From the NCBI GenBank assembly GCA_015277795.1, contig CP063848.1:4154001-4218000 (forward strand): a stretch of DNA of 64,000 bases, read 5' to 3'. The position numbers and the translations under genes are program-made. How positions within the stretch are numbered: the stretch's first letter is position 1; each line of letters starts with the position of its first letter. The DNA is from Massilia sp. UMI-21 (GTDB lineage Bacteria; Pseudomonadota; Gammaproteobacteria; Burkholderiales; Burkholderiaceae_D). This document shows positions 27,435 through 36,122 of the stretch, in pieces. The notes below the pieces were generated by a model. It did not search any database. It saw nothing but the letters and a program-made list of their open reading frames with translations, and was not told where the DNA came from.

Positions 27435-28336
27435 TGTTTCGCCAGCTCGCCGCCACGCTCCTGCTGGGCGCGAGCGCGGCCGCGCAGGCGGGGCTGCCGG
27501 CCTTCTGCCAGCAGTCGATCGACATCGGCGCCGCCGAGCAGGACCGCGTGCTGCGCTTCGCCGGCGTGGTCAAGTCCGAGCTGGAACGCTCCGGGGCGCG
27601 CGTCGCCCTCATCGCGCGCGCCGGCCTCGACCTGAGCCGCTTCGGCCAGCTGTATTCGCACGCCGGCATCGCGCTGCGCGACAATCCCGGCGGCCCCTGG
27701 GCGGTGCGCCAACTGTATTACGCCTGCGACGAGTCGCGTCCGCGCCTGTTCGACCAGGGCATCGCCGGCTTCGCGCTGGGGGCCGATGCCCCCACCCGCG
27801 GCCACATCTCGCTGCTGTTCCTGCCGGAACAGGACGGCGCACTGCTGGAGCAGGCCGCGCTCGACAGGCGCCTGGCCCTGGCCCTGCTGGCCGGGCAGTA
27901 CAGCGCCAACGCCTATGCCTTCGGCACCCGCTATCAGAACTGCAACCAGTGGGTGGCGGAACTGCTCGCCAGCGCCTGGGGCGGGCTCGACGGCGCCGCC
28001 AGCCGCCATCCGCGCGAAGACGCCCAGGGCTGGCTGCGCGTTCAGGGCTACACCGCCGGTCCGGTCAGGATTCCGTCGCACTGGATGATGTTCGCCGGCC
28101 AGTTCGTGCCGCTGGTGCACCTGAACGACCACCCGGTGGAAGACCAGTATGCACTCGCGCTGCAGGTGAGCGTGCCGGCCTCGATCGAAGCCTTCGTGCG
28201 GCGCCGGGCGCCGCAGGCCCAGCGCGTGGAGCTGTGCCACACGCAGGAGCGCATCGTGGTGCGGCGCGGCTGGGAGCCCTTGGGCGCGGCCTGCGAGCCG
28301 ACGGCGGACGACGAAGTCATTCCGCTGACGCCGTGA
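27434..28336 (+). CDS. DUF2145-family secreted protein
   Basis: 300 residues with a signal peptide (MFRQLAATLLLGASAAAQA). The mature protein has LSRFGQLYSHAGIALRD, AVRQLYYACDES, NAYAFGTRYQNCNQWVAELLA and SHWMMFAGQFVPLVHL, which match DUF2145. The pairing of a His (YSHAGIA) with a Cys (YQNCNQW) resembles the His/Cys sites of papain-like NlpC/P60 folds, but that is inference; no activity is known. It is coupled to the preceding secreted gene by the TGATG overlap. Confidence 0.82.
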   Translation: MFRQLAATLLLGASAAAQAGLPAFCQQSIDIGAAEQDRVLRFAGVVKSELERSGARVALIARAGLDLSRFGQLYSHAGIALRDNPGGPWAVRQLYYACDESRPRLFDQGIAGFALGADAPTRGHISLLFLPEQDGALLEQAALDRRLALALLAGQYSANAYAFGTRYQNCNQWVAELLASAWGGLDGAASRHPREDAQGWLRVQGYTAGPVRIPSHWMMFAGQFVPLVHLNDHPVEDQYALALQVSVPASIEAFVRRRAPQAQRVELCHTQERIVVRRGWEPLGAACEPTADDEVIPLTP

Positions 28337-28688
28337 TTTCCCGGGCCGCCCGCAGCGGCCATGCGCATCGGGCAGCAGGCGCCCTCAGCAAGTGCCATTC
28401 AACACATGCTTATTTGCACATACATTTGTGCAAATGCATGATGTGTTACACTCCTGGCCGCTGGCCCAGGGCCAGCATCCCTCCCTCGCCAATACGGGCG
28501 ATCGCGCCGACACGTGTCCGCCGCGACCGGTCCCTGTCGACTGCCTGACATGCAGGCAGTCCGTCAAACCCGAGGCGACAGTGAGTCCCCCGGCAGCAGC
28601 GCGCCGGGCCACTGCTTCGCCTGAACCTGCCTGCGGCTTCGCTTCCGATCGCCGGAATTGCGTCCGCACGCACCTATAAGGAAAACTC
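28337..28688 (+). promoter_or_regulatory. Leader region of BCCT transporter gene
   Basis: 352 bases without a convincing gene. It holds a nested dyad at 28401-28447 (outer arms AACACAT/ATGTGTT, inner arms ATTTGCACA/TGTGCAAAT) in an AT-richer promoter-like stretch, and a perfect 9-bp hairpin GACTGCCTG-ACATG-CAGGCAGTC at 28539-28561 that may fold in the mRNA leader. Confidence 0.5.
28401..28447. promoter_or_regulatory. Nested inverted repeat, likely operator
   Basis: Inner dyad ATTTGCACA-N6-TGTGCAAAT (28412-28435) inside outer arms AACACAT (28401-28407) and ATGTGTT (28441-28447). All arms match exactly. Consistent with a dimeric repressor or activator site for the BCCT gene. Confidence 0.55.
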
Positions 28689-30206
28689 ATGCAAATGCTC
28701 TGCTCTGCGGGCTTTATCTTTCTTGTCGTGTTATGGGGCATCTTCGCTCCCGACAACATGGCTTCCGTGTTCGACACCATGCTTGCCACCCTCACCCGCA
28801 ACTTCGGCTGGTTCTACCTGTGGGTGGTGCTCGGCATGGTGCTGTTCGCGGCCTTCGTCGCCTTCAGCCGCTACGGCAACCTCAAGCTCGGCGGCGAAGA
28901 CGACGAGCCGGAATTCTCGGTGGGCAGCTGGTTCGCGATGCTGTTCGCGGCCGGCATGGGCATCGGCCTGGTGTTCTGGGGCGTGGCCGAACCGATCTCC
29001 CACTACGTCACCGCCCCGCCCGGCGTCACCGCCGGCACGCCGGAAGCGGCCAACGCCGCCATGCGCTACGTGTTCTTCCACTGGGGCTTCCATCCCTGGG
29101 CCGTGTACAGCGTGGTCGCGCTGGCGATCGCCTTCTTCCAGTACCGCCGCGCCGGCAGCCCATTGATCAGCACCGTCACCGGTTCCCTGCCCTGGCGCCC
29201 GGTGCGCGCCATGTCGGGCCTGTTCAACGGCCTGGCGGTCGTCGCCACCGCCTTCGGCGTCGCCGCCTCGCTCGGCGTCGGGGCGCTGCAGATCAATAGC
29301 GGCCTGAACGCCGTGTTCGGACTCGCGATCAGCCCCGCCGCGCAGGTCGGCATCATCGTCGTGACCGCCGCCATGTTCCTGACCTCGGCCGTGAGCGGCG
29401 TCGAGCGCGGCGTCAAGCTCCTGTCCAACGCCAACATGGTGGTGGCGGCCCTGCTGGCCCTCGCCGTGTTCCTGCTCGGCCCGACGGTCGCGATCATCGA
29501 CACCTTCAGCAATACCCTGGGCAGCTACGCCAGCGAGATCGTCCGGATGAGCCTGCGTGCCACGCCCTTCCGCGACAGCAGCTGGGTCGCCAACTGGACC
29601 GTCTTCTACTGGGCCTGGTGGATCTCGTGGTCGCCGTTCGTCGGCCTGTTCATCGCACGCGTCTCGCGCGGGCGCAGCATCCGCGAATTCATCCTCGGCA
29701 CCGTGCTGGCGCCCTCGCTGGCGGCCTTCGTCTGGTTCTCGATCTTCGGCGGCACCGCGCTCTACCTGGAGATCTGGCAGCAGGTTCCGCTGGCCGAGGC
29801 CGTCAAGGCCGACCTGGCGACCGCCCTGTTCGCGATGTTCGATGCGATGCCCTTCGGCCAGATCATGTCGGTGGTGGCCACGCTGCTGGTGGTGGTGTTC
29901 TTCGTGACCTCCGGCGACTCGGCCGTGCTGGTGCTGGGCATGATGAGCCAGGGCGGCAATCCCAACCCGAGCACCCGAACCAAGCTCGTCTGGGGCGTCC
30001 TGATCGCCGGCATCGCCATCAGCCTGCTGCTGGCGGGCGGCATCAACGCGGTGCAGACCGCCACCATCCTGTTTGCCCTGCCCTTCGCGCTGGTGATCGT
30101 GCTGATGGTCATTGCGCTGTGGCGGGCGCTGCGCGAAGACTGGCAGGAAGAAGCGCGCCGCGAACGCGCGATCCGGCGCAAGATGCGCGAAATGGCGGCC
30201 TCCTAG
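28689..30206 (+). CDS. BCCT-family betaine/choline/carnitine transporter
   Basis: 505 residues with ~12 helices. Family signatures: AAGMGIGLVFWGVAEPISHY (the glycine-rich helix with GMGIGL, as in betaine carriers), then the WxxxWWxxWxPFVG signature as WAWWISWSPFVGLFIARVSRGR, and TSGDSAVLVLGMM. The GMGIGL form favours betaine-type substrates over choline, but this is inference. AAGGA lies seven bases before the ATG. The cytoplasmic C-terminal tail is short, so osmosensing as in BetP is not obvious. It probably imports osmoprotectants with Na+ or H+. Confidence 0.93.
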   Translation: MQMLCSAGFIFLVVLWGIFAPDNMASVFDTMLATLTRNFGWFYLWVVLGMVLFAAFVAFSRYGNLKLGGEDDEPEFSVGSWFAMLFAAGMGIGLVFWGVAEPISHYVTAPPGVTAGTPEAANAAMRYVFFHWGFHPWAVYSVVALAIAFFQYRRAGSPLISTVTGSLPWRPVRAMSGLFNGLAVVATAFGVAASLGVGALQINSGLNAVFGLAISPAAQVGIIVVTAAMFLTSAVSGVERGVKLLSNANMVVAALLALAVFLLGPTVAIIDTFSNTLGSYASEIVRMSLRATPFRDSSWVANWTVFYWAWWISWSPFVGLFIARVSRGRSIREFILGTVLAPSLAAFVWFSIFGGTALYLEIWQQVPLAEAVKADLATALFAMFDAMPFGQIMSVVATLLVVVFFVTSGDSAVLVLGMMSQGGNPNPSTRTKLVWGVLIAGIAISLLLAGGINAVQTATILFALPFALVIVLMVIALWRALREDWQEEARRERAIRRKMREMAAS

Positions 30207-30341
30207 CCGCCAGCGGGAGGGCACGGATCGGGGATGCGCGTGCCCCAGCTGTAGACAAACTGGTATCATGCGCGGTTTCCGGACCCTGGCCCCGACGCTG
30301 TCCGACAGCGCGCCCGTCCCTTACCCTACAGAACATCAAGA

Positions 30342-30938
30342 ATGAACACACCAGCCCAGCTGCCGGGCTTTTTCAGCCGGCTTTCGATCGCCTTTGGCGC
30401 CTTCTTCAAATCGCTCGGCGATGCCGAATTCGCCGCGCGCGTGCGCGATGACCAGGTCGGTCCCGTCGCCGCACCGGTCGCGGCGCCGACCGTCGCGCCG
30501 ACGCCTGCCCCCACCATGGCCCCAACGCCGGCCCCGACCGCCGCGCCGCTGCGCGCGCCGACCGCCGAATCCGCCCTGCAGCTGCTGAGCCTGTTCCAGC
30601 GCGAAGCCCGCCTGATCGACTTCGCCCAGGAAAACCTGAGCGCCTATGCCGACGCCGACATCGGCGCCGCGGCGCGCGTGGTGCACGAAGGCTGCGCGCG
30701 CGTGCTGCGCGAGCACTTCAGCATCGAGCCGGTGCGCGTCGAGGCCGAAGGCGCACGCGTCACGCTGGAAGAAGGTTTCGACGCCGCCAGCGTGCGCCTG
30801 ACCGGCAACGTGGTCGGCCAGGCCCCGTTCAAGGGCACCCTGTCGCACCGCGGCTGGCGCGCCACCCGCGTCCAGCTGCCGCAGCTGGCCGAGAAGCACG
30901 ACGCGCATGTGCTGGCGCCGGCGGAGGTGGAACTGTGA
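30342..30938 (+). CDS. DUF2760 protein, first gene of Hsp70 operon
   Basis: 198 residues. N-terminal FFSRLSIAFGAFFKSLGDAEFAARV, then a Pro/Ala/Thr linker with repeats of the type APTPAPT (~residues 43-75), then a conserved domain with LQLLSLFQREARLIDFAQENL, YADADIGAAARVVHEGC and FKGTLSHRGWRATRVQLP. This is DUF2760. It overlaps the next gene by four bases (GTGA), so it is translationally coupled to the first Hsp70. The family is nearly always found beside such Hsp70 genes; a co-chaperone role is an inference. Confidence 0.88.
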   Translation: MNTPAQLPGFFSRLSIAFGAFFKSLGDAEFAARVRDDQVGPVAAPVAAPTVAPTPAPTMAPTPAPTAAPLRAPTAESALQLLSLFQREARLIDFAQENLSAYADADIGAAARVVHEGCARVLREHFSIEPVRVEAEGARVTLEEGFDAASVRLTGNVVGQAPFKGTLSHRGWRATRVQLPQLAEKHDAHVLAPAEVEL

Positions 30939-32818
30939 GCACTATCGAAAACGCCCCGCAGTCGGCACGTTTTGCCATCGGCATCGACCTCGGCACCACC
31001 CACAGCGCCCTCTCGTATGTCGACCTGCAGGCCAGCGATGGCGAGAAGACCGTCGACGGCGTGCTGCCCGTCCCGCAGCTGAGCGGCCCGGGCACGGTCG
31101 AGGCGCTGCCGCTGCTGCCCTCCTTCCTCTACCTGCCGCATCCGGACGAACTGGCGCCGGGCGAAACGGCGCTGCCGTGGAGCGCTGGCGGCGAAGGCTT
31201 CATCGCCGGTGAAATGGCGCGCAGCCGCGGCGCCACCACCCCGATCCGCCTGGTGTCCTCGGCCAAGAGCTGGCTGAGCCACCCGAGCGTGGACCGGCGC
31301 GCCGCCATCCTGCCGCACGATGCGCCGGAAGAAGTCGCGCGCGTCTCGCCGCTGGAGGCATCGACCCGCTACCTGGCGCACCTGCGCCAGGCCTGGAACG
31401 CGGCCCATCCGGACGCCCCGTTCGACCAGCAACAGGTGACGGTCACCATCCCGGCCTCGTTCGACCCGGGTGCGCGCGAACTCACCGCCGAAGCAGCACG
31501 CCATGCGGGCTTCCAACCGACCCTGCTGGAAGAACCGCAGGCGGCCCTGTACAGCTGGATCCAGGGCAGCGGCGGCGCCTGGCGCAAGCAGGTCAAGGCC
31601 GGCGACATCGTGCTGGTGGTGGACGTGGGCGGCGGCACCAGCGACTTCTCCTTGATCGCGATCCTGGAGCGCGACGGCAAGCTCGAGCCGCACCGGGTGG
31701 CCGTGGGCGACCACATCCTGCTCGGCGGCGACAACATGGATCTCGCCTTGGCCCACTTCGTGGCGCGCAAGCTGCAGGCGAATGGCACCCAGCTCGATTC
31801 CTGGCAGATGCGCGCCCTCACCTACGGCTGCCGCAGCGCCAAGGAACACCTGCTGGCCGACGCCAACGCCACCGTGTGGCCGATCGTGGTGCCGAGCCGC
31901 GGCTCGAAGCTCATCGGCGGCTCGATCCGCACCGAACTCACGCGCGACGAAGTCACCGCCTTCATCACTGATGGTTTCTTCCCGCGCGTGGAAGCCTCCG
32001 CCCGTCCGGCCACGCGCCAGCGCGCCGGCCTGACCCAGGTCGGCCTGCCGTATGCGCAGGACGCGGCGATCACCAAGCACCTGGCCGCCTTCCTGGCGCG
32101 CCAAGCCGGCGCCACCGCGGAGCTGGAAGGTTTTGCGGGCCAGGTGAATGCGGAGCACCGCGACGGCGCACCGAGCTTCCTGCACCCGAGCGCGGTGCTG
32201 TTCAACGGCGGCGTGTTCAAATCCAGCATCCTGGCCCAGCGCGTGATGGACACCATCAACGACTGGCTGTACATGGAGGGCGCGGAACCGGCGCGGGTGC
32301 TGGAGGGCGCCGACCTCGACCTGGCGGTGGCGCGCGGCGCGGCCTACTTCAGCTACGCGCGGCGCGGCGGCGGCGTGCGCATCCGCGGCGGCACGGCGCG
32401 TTCCTACTACGTCGGCGTGGAATCCTCGATGCCGGCGATCCCCGGCATGGAGCCTCCGATCGAAGCCCTGTGCGTGGCGCCGTTCGGCATGGAAGAAGGC
32501 AGCGAACTCGAACTGCCGGGCCAGGAATTCGGCCTGGTGGTGGGCGAGCCGGTGACCTTCCGCTTCTTCGGTTCCACCACGCGCCGCCAGGACCGCATCG
32601 GCGAGGTGCTCGAATTCTGGGGCCCGGACGAACTGCAGGAGATGAACGAGATTCAAGCAACGCTTCCGGCTGAGGGACGTATTGCGGGCGACGTGGTGCA
32701 GGTCAAGCTGCACGCGCTGGCGACGGACGCCGGCACGCTGGAACTGGCCGCGGTGGCGCGCGACGGCCAGCGCTGGAAGATCGAGTTCGACGTGCGCAAT
32801 GCGCCGGACCAGCACTGA
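30935..32818 (+). CDS. Hsp70-family protein 1 (non-canonical DnaK-like)
   Basis: 627 residues, GTG start. The actin-fold ATPase domain is intact: phosphate 1 loop IGIDLGTTHSALSYV, phosphate 2 loop VVDVGGGTSDFSL, GGDNMDLALAHF and LFNGGVFKSSILAQRV. After about residue 475 there is a beta-rich region (ELELPGQEFGLVVGEPVTFRFF) that could act as a substrate-binding sandwich, but no helical lid and no EEVD-type tail. It differs from DnaK by several insertions (for example FLYLPHPDELAPGETALPW) and is probably not the main chaperone. It is followed after 40 bases by a second Hsp70. Confidence 0.92.
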   Translation: MSTIENAPQSARFAIGIDLGTTHSALSYVDLQASDGEKTVDGVLPVPQLSGPGTVEALPLLPSFLYLPHPDELAPGETALPWSAGGEGFIAGEMARSRGATTPIRLVSSAKSWLSHPSVDRRAAILPHDAPEEVARVSPLEASTRYLAHLRQAWNAAHPDAPFDQQQVTVTIPASFDPGARELTAEAARHAGFQPTLLEEPQAALYSWIQGSGGAWRKQVKAGDIVLVVDVGGGTSDFSLIAILERDGKLEPHRVAVGDHILLGGDNMDLALAHFVARKLQANGTQLDSWQMRALTYGCRSAKEHLLADANATVWPIVVPSRGSKLIGGSIRTELTRDEVTAFITDGFFPRVEASARPATRQRAGLTQVGLPYAQDAAITKHLAAFLARQAGATAELEGFAGQVNAEHRDGAPSFLHPSAVLFNGGVFKSSILAQRVMDTINDWLYMEGAEPARVLEGADLDLAVARGAAYFSYARRGGGVRIRGGTARSYYVGVESSMPAIPGMEPPIEALCVAPFGMEEGSELELPGQEFGLVVGEPVTFRFFGSTTRRQDRIGEVLEFWGPDELQEMNEIQATLPAEGRIAGDVVQVKLHALATDAGTLELAAVARDGQRWKIEFDVRNAPDQH

Positions 32819-32848
32819 TGCCGCGGTGATGCCGCAGTGATGCCACAC
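32816..32848 (+). repeat. Three 11-bp tandem repeats between Hsp70 genes
   Basis: TGATGCCGCGG, TGATGCCGCAG, TGATGCCACAC. The first unit includes the stop codon of the upstream Hsp70 gene. Confidence 0.8.
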
Positions 32849-32858
32849 TAAGCGCGCA

Positions 32859-35702
32859 GTGACACAGTACCTCGTCAGCATCGACCTGGGCACCACCAAC
32901 ACGGTGCTCGCCTACGCCCTGCCCGGCGCCGGACCGGGCACGGAGGTCGATCTGTTCGCCATCGACCAGCTGGTGGCGCCCGGCGAAGTCGCCGCGGCGC
33001 CCCTGCTGCCCTCGATGCGCTATCACCCGGCCGAGGGCGAGCTTGCCCCCGGCGAACTCCAGCTCCCCTGGTTGCAGCAGGACCCGGCCGGCGTCGAACG
33101 GGTCGCCGTCGGCCGCCTGGCGCGCCTGCTCGGCGCCCAGACGCCGGGGCGCCTGGTGGCCAGCGCCAAGAGCTGGCTGTCGCACGCCGGCGTCGACCGC
33201 ATGGCCCCCATCCTGCCCTGGGGCGCCGAGGATGCGGACGTCTCGAAAGTGTCGCCGGTGGCGGCCAGCGCCAGCTACCTGGCGCACCTGCGCGCGGCCT
33301 GGAACCTGCGCTTCCCCAAGGCGCCGCTCGAGCGCCAGCAGATCGTCCTGACCGTGCCGGCCTCGTTCGACGAAGGCGCGCGCGCGCTCACGCTGGAGGC
33401 GGCGCGCATGGCCGGCCTGCCCGAGCTGCGCCTGCTGGAAGAACCGCAGGCGGCCCTCTACGACTGGCTGTACCGCCACCGCGCCACGCTGGCCGACGAC
33501 CTGGCCGGCACGCGCCTGGTGCTGGTGGCCGACGTCGGCGGCGGCACCACCGACTTCAGCCTGGTCAAGGTCGAACTGGAAGCAGATGGCCAGCCGAAGT
33601 TGACCCGGATTGGCGTGGGCAACCACCTGATCCTCGGCGGCGACAACATGGACCTCGCGCTGGCGCACCTGGCCGAATCGCGCCTGAAGGGTGACAACGC
33701 GACGGAGCGCTTGTCCGCAGGCCGCCTTGCCCAGCTCACCGAACGCTGCCGCGCCGCCAAGGAACAGCTGCTCGCGCCCGACGCGCCCGAACAGGTGAAC
33801 GTGACCCTGCTCGGCAGCGGTGCGCGCCTGATCGGCGCCAGCCGCTCGGCCACGATCACGCGCGAGGACGTGCAAGGCATCGTGCTGGACGGCTTCTTCC
33901 CGCCCAACGAAGCGCAGGAAGGCGCCAGGCGCGCGCGCGCCGGCATCGTCGAATTCGGCCTGCCGTATGCGAGCGACCCGGCCATCACGCGCCACCTGGC
34001 GGCGTTTCTGCGCCAGCATGCGCAGGCGGCGCGCGAGGCGCTCGGCAAGATGGACACCGAGGACGACGGCATGCTCCCGGTGCCGGATGCGCTGCTGCTC
34101 AACGGCGGCGTGTTCCGCGGCGCCGCGCTGGCCCGGCGCCTGGCCGATGTGCTATCGAACTGGCGCGGTGCGCCCGTGCGGGTGCTGCACAACGACGATC
34201 CGGACGTGGCCGTGGCGCGCGGCGGCGTCGCCTATTCGCTGGCGCGCAGCGGCCAGGCGCCGTCCATCGAAAGCGGCTCGGCGCGCAACTACTACCTGCT
34301 GCTGGATGCGGAGCAGTCGGGCGACACGCTGCGCGCGGTGTGCCTGCTGCCACGTGGCGCCCCTGCCGGCGAAGAGCTGCGACTGGCGGGCCGCAGCTTC
34401 GCCCTGCGGCTGGGACGGCCGGTGCGCTTCCACCTGGTGTCGTCCACGGCCGATCCGGGCGGCATCCTGCCGCAGCCCGGCGACCTGCTCGACCTGCCGG
34501 CGGCCGACATCGTGCGCCTGCCGGCCATCTCGACCGTCCTGCGCAGCAAGCGCAGCACCGACATTCCGGTACAGCTGGCCGCCGTGCTGTCGGAAGTAGG
34601 CACGCTGGAGGTCTTCTGCGTGGCCGAAGAGGATCCGAAGGAAAGCGAAGCCCGGCGCTGGCGCCTCGAATTCCAGCTGCGCGGACAGGAAGAGGAAGAA
34701 CCGCTCGAAGAGGCCGCGCTGCCGCCCGAACTGATCGATGCCATCGCGCGCATCGACCGCATCTTCGGCAACCGTTCGCAGCAGGTCGAGCCGCGCGAGG
34801 TGCGCCAGCTGCGCGCCACGCTCGAGCAGCTGCTGGGCGCGCGCGAGCGCTGGACCACGCCGCTGCTGCGCCGCCTGTTCGACGCCCTGCTGGCGCGCGC
34901 CCGGGGCCGGCGCCGTTCGGCCGAACACGAGCGCGCGTGGCTGAACCTGGCCGGCTACTGCCTGCGTCCCGGCTTCGGCCACCCGCTCGACGAATGGCGC
35001 ATCGAGCAGCTGTGGGCGATGTTCGAGCCCGGGGTGCAGTACCACAAGGACGGCCAGGTGCGCGCCGAATGGTGGACGCTGTGGCGGCGCGTGGCCGGCG
35101 GCCTGTCCCTCGATGCGCAGCTGCGCCTGCTCGACGACTTCGCCTTCAACCTGCAGGCCGACGCGGCCGAGCGCGGCCGCCGTCCCGTCACGCTGGTGGA
35201 CGGCAGCGAGGACGACATGCTGCGCATGGGCGCCTCGCTCGAACGCATCCCTTCCGCCTACAAGGCCGAGATCGGCGACTGGCTGATCGGGCAAATCATG
35301 GCGATGCCGGCCGGCGCCAGGATCGATGCCCGCGCCGCGGCCCGTCATGCGCGCTACCTGTGGGCCCTGGGCCGCGTGGGCGCGCGCCAGTCCTTCCACG
35401 GCGCCGCGCACGAGGTGGCGCCGGGCGCCTCGGCCGAAGCCTGGCTGAACGATTTGTTCCAGCTCGACTGGAAGAAAATCGAGCCGGCCGGCTTTGCCGC
35501 CGCCCACATCGCGCGCATGACCGGCGACCGCTCGCGCGACATCGGCCAGCCCGTGCGTGACGAGGTGCTGCGGCGCCTGGCGGCCAGCGGCGCACCGCCA
35601 GCCTGGCCGGCGATGGTGCGTGAGGTGGTCGAACTCGACCAGGCGGTCGAGACCCGCATGCTGGGCGACGCGCTGCCGCCGGGGCTGAAGCTGCTGCGCT
35701 GA
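32859..35702 (+). CDS. Hsp70-family protein 2 with C-terminal DUF3731 region
   Basis: 947 residues, GTG start (VTQYLVSIDLGTTNTVLAYA). The ATPase domain has the same signatures as its neighbour (VLVADVGGGTTDFSLV, GGDNMDLALAHLAES, LLNGGVFRGAALARRL). After a beta-rich segment comes an acidic linker (GQEEEEPLEEAALPPEL) and ~270 residues of helical sequence (IDRIFGNRSQQVEPREVRQL, GYCLRPGFGHPLDEWRIEQL, WWTLWRRVAGGLS) that match DUF3731. Together with DUF2760 and Hsp70-1 it forms a three-gene operon. Client proteins and any nucleotide-exchange partner are unknown. Confidence 0.92.
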   Translation: MTQYLVSIDLGTTNTVLAYALPGAGPGTEVDLFAIDQLVAPGEVAAAPLLPSMRYHPAEGELAPGELQLPWLQQDPAGVERVAVGRLARLLGAQTPGRLVASAKSWLSHAGVDRMAPILPWGAEDADVSKVSPVAASASYLAHLRAAWNLRFPKAPLERQQIVLTVPASFDEGARALTLEAARMAGLPELRLLEEPQAALYDWLYRHRATLADDLAGTRLVLVADVGGGTTDFSLVKVELEADGQPKLTRIGVGNHLILGGDNMDLALAHLAESRLKGDNATERLSAGRLAQLTERCRAAKEQLLAPDAPEQVNVTLLGSGARLIGASRSATITREDVQGIVLDGFFPPNEAQEGARRARAGIVEFGLPYASDPAITRHLAAFLRQHAQAAREALGKMDTEDDGMLPVPDALLLNGGVFRGAALARRLADVLSNWRGAPVRVLHNDDPDVAVARGGVAYSLARSGQAPSIESGSARNYYLLLDAEQSGDTLRAVCLLPRGAPAGEELRLAGRSFALRLGRPVRFHLVSSTADPGGILPQPGDLLDLPAADIVRLPAISTVLRSKRSTDIPVQLAAVLSEVGTLEVFCVAEEDPKESEARRWRLEFQLRGQEEEEPLEEAALPPELIDAIARIDRIFGNRSQQVEPREVRQLRATLEQLLGARERWTTPLLRRLFDALLARARGRRRSAEHERAWLNLAGYCLRPGFGHPLDEWRIEQLWAMFEPGVQYHKDGQVRAEWWTLWRRVAGGLSLDAQLRLLDDFAFNLQADAAERGRRPVTLVDGSEDDMLRMGASLERIPSAYKAEIGDWLIGQIMAMPAGARIDARAAARHARYLWALGRVGARQSFHGAAHEVAPGASAEAWLNDLFQLDWKKIEPAGFAAAHIARMTGDRSRDIGQPVRDEVLRRLAASGAPPAWPAMVREVVELDQAVETRMLGDALPPGLKLLR

Positions 35703-35713
35703 CTTTTGCCGTG

Positions 35714-35814
35714 GTAGGGTGGGCAAGTTCCTTGCCCACGCGTTCAAGCACTGGATGCTTCGCCACGGCGCACCCGTGCCTTGAACGCGTGGGCGGGAAA
35801 CCCGCCCACCCTAC
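35714..35814. repeat. Intergenic palindromic repeat, copy B (complete)
   Basis: Left half GTAGGGTGGGCAAG-TTCC-TTGCCCACGCGTTCAAG, spacer of about 30 bases, right half CTTGAACGCGTGGGCGGG-AAA-CCCGCCCACCCTAC. The outer ends pair with each other and each half also forms its own hairpin. A further right-half copy (TTGGACGCGCGGTCGG...CCGACCACCCTAC) ends at 35886. Confidence 0.85.
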
Positions 35815-35917
35815 GAGCGCTAAAGGATGCGTCGCGACAATGCATCCCCAAGTTGGACGCGCGGTCGGCGAAGCCGACCACCCTACAAAACCGTGGCTGA
35901 TCGACGTGCTGCCTCCC

Positions 35918-36028
35918 TCAGCAAAACACGAAATCCTCGTTCGACCTCGGCAGCGCGCACAGCAGGGCGCGCAGCGCAAGCCACCCAAACCCGGCGACGG
36001 GAACCAGCAGCAACCAGAATGCAGACAT
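35918..36028 (-). CDS. 36-residue membrane protein with TetR-type operator
   Basis: MSAFWLLLVPVAGFGWLALR, then ALLCALPRSNEDFVFC: one hydrophobic helix and a short polar tail with SNEDF. An excellent Shine-Dalgarno (GGAGGAG) lies eight bases before the ATG. The AGFGxLALRA...LP.SNEDF pattern resembles short conserved peptides I associate with Oxalobacteraceae, without a known role. In front of it, 24-43 bases upstream, lies the same palindrome core found at the TetR gene start, so it is probably a target of that regulator. Confidence 0.6.
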   Translation of the reverse strand: MSAFWLLLVPVAGFGWLALRALLCALPRSNEDFVFC

Positions 36029-36051
36029 GATCGACTCCTCCGTACAGCTCG

Positions 36052-36071
36052 TTTCGCACGGGTGTGCGAAA
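36052..36071 (-). promoter_or_regulatory. Second TetR-type operator (before 36-residue gene)
   Basis: TTTCGCAC-GGGT-GTGCGAAA, a perfect dyad with 8-bp arms. It shares TTT(A/C)GCAC-N4-GTGCGAAA with the site at 36742-36769. Confidence 0.6.
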
Positions 36072-36078
36072 TGACTTC

Positions 36079-36106
36079 AAAAAAAGGGACAGGCCTGGCC
36101 CGTCCC
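36079..36106 (-). terminator. Rho-independent terminator after tetR gene
   Basis: Minus strand: GGGACGGGCC, one-base centre, GGCCTGTCCC (one G-T wobble), then seven T. It separates the TetR gene from the small membrane gene. Confidence 0.8.
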
Positions 36107-36122
36107 ATCCGGACATCCCCTG

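Noticed and set aside
28392..28679. 95-codon open frame upstream of the BCCT gene
   Set aside because: Starts inside an operator-like dyad, lacks a Shine-Dalgarno, and its Pro/Arg/Thr-rich product resembles translated non-coding sequence.
28337..28688. Known riboswitch in the BCCT leader
   Set aside because: The hairpins do not match glycine, SAM, SAH or other consensus structures I know.
35714..35886. CRISPR-like array
   Set aside because: Units are palindromes in pairs with variable spacing, not regular direct repeats with unique spacers, and no cas genes are present.
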